Below are positions 26,135 through 34,906 of a stretch of 64,000 nucleotides of DNA, one piece after another (position 1 is the stretch's first letter; each line of letters begins with the position of its first letter). Below the pieces are notes generated by a model. It made no database searches and had not been told where the DNA came from. It saw only the letters and a program-made list of their open reading frames with translations. Position numbers and translations under genes: made by a program. This stretch comes from G963667425 sp963667425 [NCBI: bacterium] (lineage in GTDB: Bacteria > UBP6 > UBA1177), in NCBI GenBank assembly GCA_963667425.1, contig OY763407.1, positions 2,108,001 through 2,172,000 on the forward strand. Reading direction: 5' to 3'.

Positions 26135-27524
26135 TGAAAATATTCAGAAAACTTCTGGTTTTTGTAAGAGATTCCTCAAGCTCAAGCTCCGGTTCACTAA
26201 GCCATGTAATTCCGCCGCCGGCATTATAAAACAGAGTCTCGCCATCTCTTTGTATTGTTCTTATAGGAATATTAAAAACAGAATTTCCATTAACACCGAC
26301 CCAGCCTATTGCGCCGGTATAAACTCCACGTTTATATTTCTCTATTTTAGAAATAATATTAACAGCTGAAATCTTTGGAGCGCCTGTTATTGAGCCCCCC
26401 GGAAACAGAGAAAGAAAAACATCAAGCCCTTCTACATCATTAATTTTACCGGTTATAGAAGAAAAAAGATGAAAAAGTGTTGGGAATTCCATGATTCTTG
26501 CATGAAAATCTACCGTAACACTACCTGGCACAGATATTTTACCAATATCATTTCTGATAAGATCTACTATCATTGCAAGCTCAGCCCGGTCTTTCTCACT
26601 ATGGATAAGCGTTTCAGAAAGCAAAAGATCTTCTTTAATATTTCCACTCTTTCTTATTGTTCCTTTTATTGGAAAAGAACTTACTTTGGAACCGTTCTTC
26701 AAAGAAATCAGACATTCGGGAGAAATAGAAATTATTTCGTAATTATCTCCGTTTATGAATGCTGCAAAATCAACAAGATTCATTGTAAGATAGCGGTAAA
26801 AAAGTTCCGAAGAAGAAATTGATGAAGTGGCAACAAACGGGTATGTATAATTTATCTGGTACACATCGCCATTAGAGATATATTCTTTTATTTTATTTAT
26901 ATCATTGAAATAATCTTCTTTTTTTACAAGTGCTCTGGCAGATATTTTTTCACTTGTAAAAGGATATTCCGTCCTTGACAAAATATCATAAACTTCATTT
27001 TTTAATCTTTCATAACGCTCTTTGGCAGATTCTTCGGAAACAGATGTTTCAAAAGCATAAATAGAAGCATTATTAAGTTCATTGTCAACAACTAAAAAAG
27101 TATCTGAAAAAACAAAATAAAAATCAGGAATATCAAGTAAAGCTTCTTTTGGACTTTCAGTGTTCAGAAAATAGGAATGGGAATCATAAGAAACCCAGCC
27201 TGAATAAAACGGTGCAGGAAAATTCAGATCTTTCATTCTGCTGTTTAATGTAAAAATCTCAGATAAAGAATCTCTAAAATCTCTAGTTATAATTTCATCT
27301 GTATTATTATGATACCACTTCCTTTCCTGTATACCATTTTTGTAACTTACTGAAAAAATAGGATTAAGTAAAAGAATTGAATAACGCCCCATGTCTTTAT
27401 CAAGATAAGAACTGTAAAGAAGAACTCTTCCCTTTTTCTGCCCGGTAAGAAAAGAAAGTTCCCTTAACTTAGGAACTTCATTTATTTTATAATACAAATA
27501 ATTTGATATCGTTATATTTAACAT
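26109..27524 (-). CDS. pabB: Aminodeoxychorismate synthase component I
   Basis: A 471-residue chorismate-utilising enzyme that, with PabA, makes 4-amino-4-deoxychorismate for folate. The chorismate-binding domain shows VYQINYTYPF, SFPIKGTIRKS (the Lys of PIKGT favours PabB over anthranilate synthase), DRAELAMIVDLIRNDIG and PGGSITGAPKISAV. I chose the ATG at 27524 (preceded by AAGG); a GTG directly before it is also possible. Order pabA-pabB-pabC with tight spacing completes the p-aminobenzoate branch. Confidence 0.92.
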   Translation of the reverse strand: MLNITISNYLYYKINEVPKLRELSFLTGQKKGRVLLYSSYLDKDMGRYSILLLNPIFSVSYKNGIQERKWYHNNTDEIITRDFRDSLSEIFTLNSRMKDLNFPAPFYSGWVSYDSHSYFLNTESPKEALLDIPDFYFVFSDTFLVVDNELNNASIYAFETSVSEESAKERYERLKNEVYDILSRTEYPFTSEKISARALVKKEDYFNDINKIKEYISNGDVYQINYTYPFVATSSISSSELFYRYLTMNLVDFAAFINGDNYEIISISPECLISLKNGSKVSSFPIKGTIRKSGNIKEDLLLSETLIHSEKDRAELAMIVDLIRNDIGKISVPGSVTVDFHARIMEFPTLFHLFSSITGKINDVEGLDVFLSLFPGGSITGAPKISAVNIISKIEKYKRGVYTGAIGWVGVNGNSVFNIPIRTIQRDGETLFYNAGGGITWLSEPELELEESLTKTRSFLNIFSEWEILFD

Positions 27525-27535
27525 CACACCTTAAA

Positions 27536-28108
27536 TCAAATCAAAAAGTTACCAAGAACCACTATGCCGTAATCTGTTATGAAAGATTCAGGATGATACT
27601 GAACACCTTCACAAAAAAAAGCGCCTTTTTCCTTTATTCCCATTATATTTCCACTTGAACCTGTCGCCGTAACAACAAGCTTTGAATTATCTACATCCTC
27701 AACACACAGAGAATTGTATCTTGCAGCACAAAAATCCTGAGGCACGCCATAGTGAAGACCATCATTATTGTGATGAATCTTTTCACACCTTCCATGTACA
27801 GGATCTTTTTTAACAACAGAAGCGCCATTAAGATAAGCAATTAACTGCATTCCAAGGCAAACCCCCATAACAGGAATTTTATCTTTAAAATAAAGTACCG
27901 CATCAACAGAAAGAGCAGATGCATCAGGATGACCAGGACCAGGAGAAATAATAAGATGAGAAAAAGACTTCTTTTTAAGCTCGTTTATGGAAAGCTCGTC
28001 ATTTTTATATACGGTACAGTTGGCATATTGAGCATAAAACTGATACAGATTAAAGGTAAAGCTATCATAATTATCTATAATAACCACTTTTTTTTCTTTA
28101 TCCGACAT
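27536..28108 (-). CDS. pabA: Aminodeoxychorismate/anthranilate synthase glutamine amidotransferase
   Basis: A 190-residue class I glutamine amidotransferase that supplies ammonia to PabB. The oxyanion segment (SPGPGHPDAS), nucleophile Cys in GVCLGMQLIAYLNGA and the His-Glu pair in VQYHPESFITDYG are present. PabA and TrpG are the same family and can be shared; the location just before pabB, with no trp genes in view, favours PabA. GGAG precedes the ATG. Confidence 0.93.
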   Translation of the reverse strand: MSDKEKKVVIIDNYDSFTFNLYQFYAQYANCTVYKNDELSINELKKKSFSHLIISPGPGHPDASALSVDAVLYFKDKIPVMGVCLGMQLIAYLNGASVVKKDPVHGRCEKIHHNNDGLHYGVPQDFCAARYNSLCVEDVDNSKLVVTATGSSGNIMGIKEKGAFFCEGVQYHPESFITDYGIVVLGNFLI

Positions 28109-28135
28109 AATTTCTCCATAAAACGAAGATGAGAA

Positions 28136-28164
28136 AGAATAGTTTAATAAAAAAGTTTTATCAA
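28136..28164 (-). promoter_or_regulatory. Promoter of the pabABC operon
   Basis: Minus-strand TTGATA (28164-28159) and TATTCT (28141-28136) are 17 bases apart, 27 bases before pabA. Confidence 0.5.
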
Positions 28165-28191
28165 GTTTATAAAATCAAAAAAATTTTTTGT

Positions 28192-29280
28192 TTATAAGTT
28201 TTCTGAAACAAAATCAATTGTACCTGCAAAAAGGACAGTATCATAATCATACGCAACAGCAGTCTGTCCTGGCGTAATTGAAAGCTGCGGTTCATCAAAA
28301 ACGATTTTTGCGGAATTAGCGTCAACAGGCACAATCAAAGCTTGAGACTCTTTATGTTTCTGCCTTATCTTGACACTTGCCTTAAATGGCTCTGAAAAGG
28401 AACAGACACCTGAAAGATTAATATTTTTAACAATAAAAGTTTTTGAAAAAAGTTTGTCTTTATCCGAAATAACAACCTCATTTCTTTCATAATCAATTTT
28501 GTTGACATAAACAGGATGCCCCATAGCTGGAAGACCTTTGCGCTGACCAACAGTATAATTTATTATTCCATTATGCTTTCCGACAATTTTACCATCATAA
28601 TTTAAAATATTGCCAGATTTAAAATCTTTATCGGAAAAAAGAAGTTTATATTCGCCACCCATAAAATCCTGACTCTCTTTCTTTTCAGAAATATCAAGCC
28701 CAACAGAAGCAGCTATTTTTCTGACATCACTTTTAGTTAAACCATAAAGGGGAAAAATTGTTCTTGAAAGCTGCTCTTTTGTAAGAAAAGAAAGGAAATA
28801 AGATTGATCCTTATCTGCCGGAACAGCCTTCTTTAACAGAAAGAGACCAGATTCATCATCTTTTTCAATTCTTGCATAATGACCAGTAGCAAAAAAAGCC
28901 TCTTTGGCAAAGAAATCAAGAGCCTTTTTAAAAAGAAATCCAAATTTAATATATCTGTTACATAAAACGCATGGATTAGGAGTCCTGCCTCTGCGATATT
29001 CATCCTTCATTTTTTCAATAATAAAAGATTTGAACTCTGCTCTAAGATCGATAACCTCAAATGGAATACCAAGCCTTTTTGCAAGATCTCTTGTAAATTC
29101 TATATTTTCCGGCTCAGCTTTACTAAAACAACTGTTAGCAGGAGTATTTAAGTTCAAAGATTCATCATAAAGACGCATAATCACGCCAAAAACATTATAA
29201 CCTCTCTCTTTTAACAAAAGAGCTGAAGCAGTACTGTCAACTCCGCCACTCATTCCAACAATAACATTTTTTAAAGACAC
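28192..29280 (-). CDS. mnmA: tRNA-specific 2-thiouridylase MnmA, unusual Cys pattern
   Basis: A 362-residue enzyme that thiolates U34 of tRNA-Glu, -Gln and -Lys. The PP-loop GMSGGVDSTASALLL, the acceptor-side ATGHYARI and VGQRKGL are clear. It has C104-x2-C107 in NPCVLCNRYIKF. The second catalytic Cys (in E. coli within GICFI) is missing: the matching segment reads KKESQDFMGGEY with no Cys. Some lineages may use this SQDF variant, so loss of function is not implied. Translation appears to start at GTG, with GAGAGG 6 bases upstream. It is transcribed alone from its own promoter. Confidence 0.92.
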   Translation of the reverse strand: MSLKNVIVGMSGGVDSTASALLLKERGYNVFGVIMRLYDESLNLNTPANSCFSKAEPENIEFTRDLAKRLGIPFEVIDLRAEFKSFIIEKMKDEYRRGRTPNPCVLCNRYIKFGFLFKKALDFFAKEAFFATGHYARIEKDDESGLFLLKKAVPADKDQSYFLSFLTKEQLSRTIFPLYGLTKSDVRKIAASVGLDISEKKESQDFMGGEYKLLFSDKDFKSGNILNYDGKIVGKHNGIINYTVGQRKGLPAMGHPVYVNKIDYERNEVVISDKDKLFSKTFIVKNINLSGVCSFSEPFKASVKIRQKHKESQALIVPVDANSAKIVFDEPQLSITPGQTAVAYDYDTVLFAGTIDFVSENL

Positions 29281-29307
29281 AGATAACCTCTCAAAAAAAA
29301 TCAGGTA

Positions 29308-29335
29308 ATTTTAACTTTGGAAAGATAAATGTCAA
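29308..29335 (-). promoter_or_regulatory. mnmA promoter
   Basis: Minus-strand TTGACA (29335-29330) and TAAAAT (29313-29308), 16 bases apart, 27 bases before the GTG start. Confidence 0.55.
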
Positions 29336-29377
29336 CTGGAGAAACAAAAGCATAAAAAATTACAGAGAACACATATT

Positions 29378-30961
29378 TTAATTACTACCACATTCATGTT
29401 CACCTGTCTTTATGTTTTTAGGACATTCATGATTTGGAGTGTAATCATCATATGGGCAGACTTCTGGGTGAAGGTCACAGTAACATTCCATATCTCTTAA
29501 ATGAAGTTCAGGGTTACCGGGTAACTGCCATGCTATGTAATGTCCATAAAGCTCTGTCCATGAGCCGGATATTCTATCTTCTAATTCTGGGCAGTAACTT
29601 TTTTCTTCGTCTATTCGGTAAAAGCAGGCTATATTTCTTTGATTATCTGAATCGCCATCTTCCCATACTATATTTATATAAGAAATAAGATTACCTTTTG
29701 CAAACATAACAGCCAGAGCATTTGTATCTTCATATGTTTTAGTTACAGAAAACTTTTTATATTCTCCTGTTGATGTATCCAGTCTCATAAATCCATCTGT
29801 CATATCTACAGGTGAAAAATAAATAAGATTTTTGTTTTCAGTGTCCACCCATGACTGTCTTATCTCTTCCATTGTTTCACCAATGGTTCTATTTATCAGT
29901 TTGCATTCATCAAGTGACTTTGGTTCTTTGTCAAGTTCGCATATGTAACCTTTAAATCCATCTCCGTAAAATACAAGCCTGTCATCAACTATGTTGGGAT
30001 CATTGGCAACACCTTCTCCTAAACTTATCCAGCTCCATGCTATGTTTTCATAACTTGCGCTTCCATCATGCTCTTTCACTGCTGCATATTTCATATAAAC
30101 TGATTCATCATCTTTTTCTCTTATATTGGCAAATGCCCATTTATCTGTAAGTGCTGGTGTATAGGCAATATTCCTTATAGTGTTTGGATATACAAATGTA
30201 TAGGTTCCATTAGAGTAGTAAGTTAAAATTCTCTTTACAGTATCTTTTATTGTTACATAAGTTAAAAATTTACCATTGTTATACGCAAGCATATCTGAGG
30301 AAGTTATACTTTTTACACTGTACTTTTTTGTTTTAACATCATATTCAAATGCTTTGCTCTGATTTACATGCCAGTCTGTTTCAGGACCTACATGTGCCAT
30401 TGTAAAACCTATTTTACCTTCCTGAAAGTTAAAACTTTTCATGGTGTAAATAGCTGTTTCCCAACCATTAGGGTTGTTGGCATTTAATGCCATATCACAG
30501 GTCTGATTTGTTAAGGAAAGATAGTTTGTTCCTTCTCCTTCATAGGTTGGTATTAAATTATCCATATCACATGGATAACCACAGCAGTCAAGCTGAGGAT
30601 ATTTTGTGCACAGCTCCTCATTATCCTCTTTCCAGAGGTTACTTAAACACTGCGGATTGTTTGAAGTTGGAGTGTCACAGCCTTCTCTGCAGAAGTGAAG
30701 GTTACCTTTGTCATCTTTAAATGGAAGTAAAGAGTAGTCTATCACCTTAGCGCAGATGTCATCTGTGTCAGGCTCTTCTGTGTCAGAATCAGATTGAATG
30801 TCAATATCCTCATCTGGAGGTTGGTCTTCATCAGGAGCTGAAGCGTCTTCATCTTTAGCTGTATCTATGTCTGTTATAACGTCAGCATCTGTTTCTGACT
30901 TGTTGTCATCACAGCTTAATAATGAAAGGATTACAATAATTATTAGCAGTGCGTTTTTCAT
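29378..30961 (-). CDS. Large lipoprotein with acidic linker
   Basis: A 527-residue predicted lipoprotein: signal ILSLLSC with acylated C17, then an Asp/Glu-rich linker (about 18-70), a Cys-rich stretch (about 72-140: CREGCDTPTSNNPQCLSNLWKE, LDCCGYPCDMD), a long strand-rich region that may form a beta-propeller (repeated strands ending in W/Y and G-D turns), and a Cys-rich end (CYCDLHPEVCPYDDYTPNHECPKN). I do not recognise the family. I chose the ATG at 30961 because it starts a proper signal peptide; an upstream in-frame start adds MVKCENI and spoils it. No enzyme motif is visible. It lies directly downstream of the repeat region at 30962-31500. Confidence 0.78.
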   Translation of the reverse strand: MKNALLIIIVILSLLSCDDNKSETDADVITDIDTAKDEDASAPDEDQPPDEDIDIQSDSDTEEPDTDDICAKVIDYSLLPFKDDKGNLHFCREGCDTPTSNNPQCLSNLWKEDNEELCTKYPQLDCCGYPCDMDNLIPTYEGEGTNYLSLTNQTCDMALNANNPNGWETAIYTMKSFNFQEGKIGFTMAHVGPETDWHVNQSKAFEYDVKTKKYSVKSITSSDMLAYNNGKFLTYVTIKDTVKRILTYYSNGTYTFVYPNTIRNIAYTPALTDKWAFANIREKDDESVYMKYAAVKEHDGSASYENIAWSWISLGEGVANDPNIVDDRLVFYGDGFKGYICELDKEPKSLDECKLINRTIGETMEEIRQSWVDTENKNLIYFSPVDMTDGFMRLDTSTGEYKKFSVTKTYEDTNALAVMFAKGNLISYINIVWEDGDSDNQRNIACFYRIDEEKSYCPELEDRISGSWTELYGHYIAWQLPGNPELHLRDMECYCDLHPEVCPYDDYTPNHECPKNIKTGEHECGSN

Positions 30962-31410
30962 TATGTTCTCACATTTAACCATTTTTTATCATTTAACGAC
31001 CTCAGTATATCATTTGCACTATAATGTGCCATGTTTTTATTGTGTTTCTGAGTCTTTTTCTCTGTTTTAACATATCCGGAGCTTTTTTTTAATGATTCAT
31101 TCCTTTTCTGCTCATAAATTTTCTTTGTCTGCGTGTTGCAGACGTCCGTCTGCACAACTATAAAGCTTTCCGCATCGGACTTAATTATGTGCCCCGGACT
31201 TTTAACGGGCTCCGTCGTGCAAATATCGTTGTGCCTTTTATTTTTAGAGCTTGCCGCAGCGGTTTTAACGGGCTTGGAGTTTGCGTCGTAGCTTGTTGCA
31301 GCGGGAAAATTGCTTTCCGTTTTGATTTCAGAGCACGTTGCAACGGTTTTAATGTTGTCTGAAATTGTTTTTGAGTACGTTGCAGTTAAAAAAATGTTCT
31401 CTGTTTTCAT
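30961..31410 (-). pseudogene. Repeat-containing ORF, possibly decayed
   Basis: A 149-codon frame whose N-terminal 70 residues are 14-residue repeats (core -T-A-T-x-S-) encoded by the 42-bp repeats at 31247-31456, followed by a Lys-rich stretch and an end reading NMAHYSANDILRSLNDKKW. No ribosome site precedes its ATG. The reading frame continues upstream through one more repeat but is cut by TGA just before the ATG at 31410, with further in-frame ATGs at 31449 and 31482. It overlaps the start of the lipoprotein gene by one base. It may be a decayed gene, an unusual small gene, or non-coding repeats that happen to be open. Confidence 0.3.
31137..31154. repeat. Perfect inverted repeat, 8-bp arms
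   Basis: TGCAGACG and CGTCTGCA flank two bases (TC). It lies within the repeat-rich gap between butyrate kinase and the lipoprotein gene. It could be a protein-binding site or a short hairpin; no T-run follows on either strand. Confidence 0.5.
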
Positions 31411-31456
31411 TCAGGAGCTTGTTGCAGTAAAAGTATTGTGCTTTTTCATAGAAGAA
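31247..31456. repeat. Five degenerate 42-bp tandem repeats
   Basis: Units begin at 31247, 31289, 31331, 31373 and 31415, spaced exactly 42 bases. The first 13 bases of each unit are well kept (consensus GAGCTTGTTGCAG; variants GAGCTTGCCGCAG, TAGCTTGTTGCAG, GAGCACGTTGCAA, GAGTACGTTGCAG), the rest diverges. Related but irregular copies extend left to about 31130 (GTGTTGCAG, CGTCGTGCAA). On the minus strand the period equals 14 codons and the conserved part encodes an A-T-x-S core. Confidence 0.75.
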
Positions 31457-31504
31457 TTCTGTTTTTCGGTGTATTTTTTCATTTTTGCAGAGCTGAGAGG
31501 AGAA

Positions 31505-32572
31505 TTAGTATTCTTCCGGCACTTCTTTTCCGTCAATTACTCTGAATGCGCCTTCTGCCAGAGCTGTAAGTTCGTTTTCTCCAGGGTATGAGACAACATC
31601 AGCTATCCAGCTTACATGTTCTTTTATAGCTTCGACAACTTTTTTAGCGTATGCACAGCCGCCGGTTATTATAACTGCATCGACTTTACCTTTTAATGCA
31701 GCTGCATATGCTCCGATTTCCTTGATTATCTGATATATGAAGGCATCAAATGTTTCAACTGCTTTTTTGTCGCCATCCAAAACCATTTTTTCTATTTCTC
31801 TGAAATCGTTTGTTCCAAGGTATGCTTTGAATCCACTTTGCTTTGAGAAAATTTTAACAACTTCTTTCTGCGGTTTTGAATAGCACATATTTATTATGCC
31901 TGCAAGCGGCATAGCTCCTGCTCTTTCCGGAGAGAATGGTCCCATTCCAAGAAGTCCGTCACTTACATCAACAAGTCTCCCTTTTTCAAGTGCCGCTATT
32001 GAGATTCCTCCGCCTAAATGGGCAACAACAAAATTTGAATTGTCAAATTCCATGTTTTTCATTTCAGATACGTGTCTTGCAACGCTTTTGATGTTTAATG
32101 CATGAACTCTGGAAAATCTTATTATGTCAGGATGTCCGCTAAGCCTTGCTTTATCCCACATGTTGTCTGTAGTTACAGGGTCAACAATGTAACTGTCATT
32201 AAATCCGAAGTCTTTGGCAATTTTGTCAGCTATAAGCGCACCTAAATTTGAAGCATGGTTTGCATATTTACATTCCATGAGATCTTTTTTCATTAGTTCT
32301 GAGACTCTGTATGTACCGCCTTTAAGAGGTTTTACCAGTCCGCCTCTTCCAACTGCACCGACAACTTTAATTTCTTCTTTAGCTAAAACGGCATCAACTG
32401 CACTTTTTATCATACTGTATCTGAAATCAATCTGTTCAGTCACTATATCATACTTATCAATTTCTTCCTGCGGATGACGAACTGTCTCTTCGTAAACTAT
32501 TTCGTTTCTGTCAACAAGTGCATACTTGGTCGAAGTCGATCCAGGATTAATTGCAATAACTACTTCTCTCAT
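31505..32572 (-). CDS. buk: Butyrate kinase
   Basis: A 355-residue acetokinase-family enzyme that interconverts butyryl-phosphate and butyrate with ATP. The phosphate-binding INPGSTSTKYAL, VAHLGGGISIAAL, DGLLGMGPFSPERAGAMPL and ITGGCAYAKKVVEAI are characteristic of butyrate kinase rather than acetate kinase. Branched-chain fatty acid kinase activity is possible. The usual partner, phosphate butyryltransferase, is not adjacent. GGAG precedes the ATG. It suggests fermentative energy metabolism. Confidence 0.92.
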   Translation of the reverse strand: MREVVIAINPGSTSTKYALVDRNEIVYEETVRHPQEEIDKYDIVTEQIDFRYSMIKSAVDAVLAKEEIKVVGAVGRGGLVKPLKGGTYRVSELMKKDLMECKYANHASNLGALIADKIAKDFGFNDSYIVDPVTTDNMWDKARLSGHPDIIRFSRVHALNIKSVARHVSEMKNMEFDNSNFVVAHLGGGISIAALEKGRLVDVSDGLLGMGPFSPERAGAMPLAGIINMCYSKPQKEVVKIFSKQSGFKAYLGTNDFREIEKMVLDGDKKAVETFDAFIYQIIKEIGAYAAALKGKVDAVIITGGCAYAKKVVEAIKEHVSWIADVVSYPGENELTALAEGAFRVIDGKEVPEEY

Positions 32573-32584
32573 TTTTTCTCCACA

Positions 32585-33079
32585 TTAAATATCGATTACT
32601 TTAAATATAGCCCATCTTCCATTTATATTTACAATTGAAAAAATTCTTAGCTTCTCACTGCCGGTTTTACCTTCATATATTATTGATGTGTCTTTATATG
32701 CGGGATATTTTTCGCCATTAACATCTGTTATAATATATGGTATTCCGGCTGAAACAGAAACAAAAGTCTCTTCTCCGTTTAAAAGAAAAGAAGAAACCTG
32801 ACCTTCCATTTTTACCATATAAAGATCGTAGGAAAGATCTGTGTCAAATTTCAGGAATTCCTCTTCTGAAAGAAAAAAACCTTTATATTTTTTATCTTTC
32901 AGAGAATTAAAAAAATATTTTAAAGTGTCCTGCATGGTATTTCTGAGATAAATTTCTTCATCGAACAGACAGATTTTGTCTACACAGCTTCTGCCCTGAT
33001 GGCAGTCATCATTTGAGTAACATGCTCCACTTAAAGAAACAGACACAAATAAAATCAATAAAAACAGAAACTTTGTCAT
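32585..33079 (-). CDS. Small secreted Cys-containing protein
   Basis: A 164-residue protein with a clear N-terminal signal (residues 1-19) ending SLSGAC; the Cys may be lipidated though the lipobox is imperfect. The next stretch, CYSNDDCHQGRSCVDKICL, is the same Cys pattern seen in the larger lipoproteins here. The remaining 120 residues look like an NTF2/SnoaL-type or similar alpha+beta domain (helix DTLKYFFNSLKDKKY, final strands IFSIVNINGRWAIFKVI), but I cannot assign it. It lies 12 bases before buk on the same strand. Confidence 0.7.
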   Translation of the reverse strand: MTKFLFLLILFVSVSLSGACYSNDDCHQGRSCVDKICLFDEEIYLRNTMQDTLKYFFNSLKDKKYKGFFLSEEEFLKFDTDLSYDLYMVKMEGQVSSFLLNGEETFVSVSAGIPYIITDVNGEKYPAYKDTSIIYEGKTGSEKLRIFSIVNINGRWAIFKVIDI

Positions 33080-33110
33080 TTTTTACAGCTCACCTTTTTT
33101 ATCACGATAA

Positions 33111-33139
33111 TTTTTACCATATCCATTAGACCTTTTCAA
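33111..33139 (-). promoter_or_regulatory. Candidate promoter for the small secreted protein and buk
   Basis: Minus-strand TTGAAA (33139-33134) and TAAAAA (33116-33111), 17 bases apart. Confidence 0.35.
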
Positions 33140-33185
33140 GTAAGTTGAACTTTTTTATTTTATGAAAGAGTTCTTAACTTAAAGC

Positions 33186-33214
33186 TTGATAAAGAAAAAT
33201 CTTTACATTATCAT
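33186..33214 (+). promoter_or_regulatory. Promoter of the DUF2520-rnhC operon
   Basis: TTGATA (33186-33191) and TATCAT (33209-33214), 17 bases apart, 22 bases before the ATG, which has AAGGAG at 33226-33231. Confidence 0.5.
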
Positions 33215-33236
33215 GGCTTTCGGAAAAGGAGTGTAA

Positions 33237-33947
33237 ATGACAGTATTCATTACCGGACAGGGAAACATATATTCCGCATTTAACAAAACGGCAGAAAAAA
33301 ATGGGCTTCCGCTGACACATATAAATTCCCACAATTTTTCACCTGTAACCGAGGGAATTCTTTTTCTGGCTGTAACGGATAGTGTTGCTGCCGAATTCTT
33401 AAAAAAATATTATCAGAATATCCCTGAAAAGTTAAAAATCGTACTTTTTTCACCTGAAATTTTCAGTAGTAAGAAAAATCTTTTTCTTTTACATCCATAC
33501 AGCTCTGTTAATAAGGAGACAAACTTAACGGAAGTTCCATTTACTTTATGGGGTAATGATACAGAAGAAATAGAAGCTTTTATCAGCAAAACAGGGATAA
33601 ATTTTATAAAAAAAGAGGGAAAGCCTTCTTCGGCGTATCATATTTCAGCAGTTTTTTCAGGGAATTTCACACAGTTACTTGTTTTTACAGCAAAAGAACT
33701 TCTAAAAAAAGAAAACTTCACAGAAAAAGAGATTGAAATGCTTATCGGCAGGCTGGTCGAAACTTCATCTGAAAATATTTTAAAATCAGGAATTGATGGT
33801 TTTACAGGTCCGGCGGCACGAAAAGATGTTAAAACAATCATCGCAGAAACAGAATTTCTGGAAAAAAATTATAATTCAATTACCGAAATGTATTCCAGAC
33901 TTACAACAAAAATAATGGAGACCATAAAAAATGGGAATATACTCTGA
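33237..33947 (+). CDS. Rossmann-like DUF2520 protein
   Basis: A 236-residue protein with the layout of the DUF2520 family: an N-terminal Rossmann-like part (VFITGQGNIYSAFNKTAEKNG), a central LHPYSSV and FTLWGND, then a helical domain with YHISAVFSGNFTQLLVFTAKELL and GFTGPAARKDVKTI. The family is related to NADP-dependent pyrroline-carboxylate-type reductases, but its reaction is not established. The nucleotide-binding Gly motif is reduced to GQGNIYS, so cofactor use is uncertain. It overlaps rnhC by 17 bases. Confidence 0.75.
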   Translation: MTVFITGQGNIYSAFNKTAEKNGLPLTHINSHNFSPVTEGILFLAVTDSVAAEFLKKYYQNIPEKLKIVLFSPEIFSSKKNLFLLHPYSSVNKETNLTEVPFTLWGNDTEEIEAFISKTGINFIKKEGKPSSAYHISAVFSGNFTQLLVFTAKELLKKENFTEKEIEMLIGRLVETSSENILKSGIDGFTGPAARKDVKTIIAETEFLEKNYNSITEMYSRLTTKIMETIKNGNIL

Positions 33948-34836
33948 AGATAAAGAGCTAGACCAGTTCATGTTAAAAGTAAATGAAGCCCTTCTTTTTA
34001 AAGATATAATTTCACTGCCTGAAAGTTTTAAGGAGATAAATTACGGTGTATCTTTTAAATGCAAAAAAGGAAGTGATAAAAACCTTTCTTCTGTTTCAAT
34101 TTACCACAGCGACAATAAAGGGTTTTCAATTGTAACAGCAAACACTGAACTGAAATCATTTATAAGATCGCTTTTGATGGATGGCGAAGTTGCAGGAAGC
34201 GATGAAGCAGGAAAAGGAGATTTTTTCGGACCGCTTGTTGTATGCTCTTTTTTGCTGGGAGAAAAAACAAAGGAAATACTTTCGCTTAAGTTTGGCGACA
34301 GCAAAGCCATGAATGAAAAGGAAATTTTCGATTTTTATGAAGAAACCAGAAAATTCAGAAATTTTTTCTCGGTTGTAAAAATTATGCCCAAAAGATATAA
34401 CTCTCTTTACAATAGTTTTGCGGAAAAAGGGGGAAATCTGAATAATATTTTAGCATGGGCACACAAAAAAGCTCTTTCAGATCTTATAGAAAAAAACCCT
34501 CACACGGAAAAAGTAATTATAGATCAGTTTTCATCTTCACCGGCGGTAACCTCTCCAATAAGAGAGGCGTTAAAAAATCAGGAAGTGATTTTTCAGACAA
34601 AAGGTGAAAAGAACGACCCTGTCGCCGCCGCATCGGTAATCGCCAGAGCAGAATACCTTTTGAGCCTGAAAAAAATCTCTGAAGAACTTTTTCAGAATAA
34701 AATAGAACTGAATTCCGGAAGCGGACCTGAAACAGACAGAAAACTTCTCAAAATAATTGATACTTTTGGAGTTGAAGCTGTCGAATCGTGCGGAAAACTC
34801 CATTTTGCAAATTTTTCAAAACTTAACATCAATTAA
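33931..34836 (+). CDS. rnhC: Ribonuclease HIII
   Basis: A 301-residue enzyme that cuts the RNA strand of RNA-DNA hybrids. The N-terminal TBP-like substrate-binding domain (about 1-85) is followed by the catalytic domain starting VAGSDEAGKGDFFGPLVV, the HIII version of the DE-x-GRG motif; later acidic residues lie in KVIIDQFSS and NDPVAAASVIARAEY. The extra N-terminal domain separates it from RNase HII. Its start lies within the end of the preceding gene. Confidence 0.93.
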   Translation: MGIYSEDKELDQFMLKVNEALLFKDIISLPESFKEINYGVSFKCKKGSDKNLSSVSIYHSDNKGFSIVTANTELKSFIRSLLMDGEVAGSDEAGKGDFFGPLVVCSFLLGEKTKEILSLKFGDSKAMNEKEIFDFYEETRKFRNFFSVVKIMPKRYNSLYNSFAEKGGNLNNILAWAHKKALSDLIEKNPHTEKVIIDQFSSSPAVTSPIREALKNQEVIFQTKGEKNDPVAAASVIARAEYLLSLKKISEELFQNKIELNSGSGPETDRKLLKIIDTFGVEAVESCGKLHFANFSKLNIN

Positions 34837-34838
34837 AG

Positions 34839-34867
34839 TTGACAATAGTAATGTTTAAAAATATTAT
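34839..34867 (+). promoter_or_regulatory. Promoter of the PEGA kinase gene
   Basis: A perfect TTGACA (34839-34844) and TATTAT (34862-34867) are 17 bases apart, 39 bases before the start codon. Confidence 0.55.
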
Positions 34868-34906
34868 GTTCTCGATTTTTAACTGGTTAAAAAAAGAAGT
34901 ATAGAA

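Noticed and set aside
31411-31413. Read-through or recoding of TGA in the 42-bp repeat frame
   Set aside because: Many genes here end in TGA as a normal stop (for example proS and pgi), and no recoding element is apparent.
31247-31456. CRISPR array
   Set aside because: The 42-bp units are directly adjacent, degenerate and have no unique spacers; no cas genes are near.
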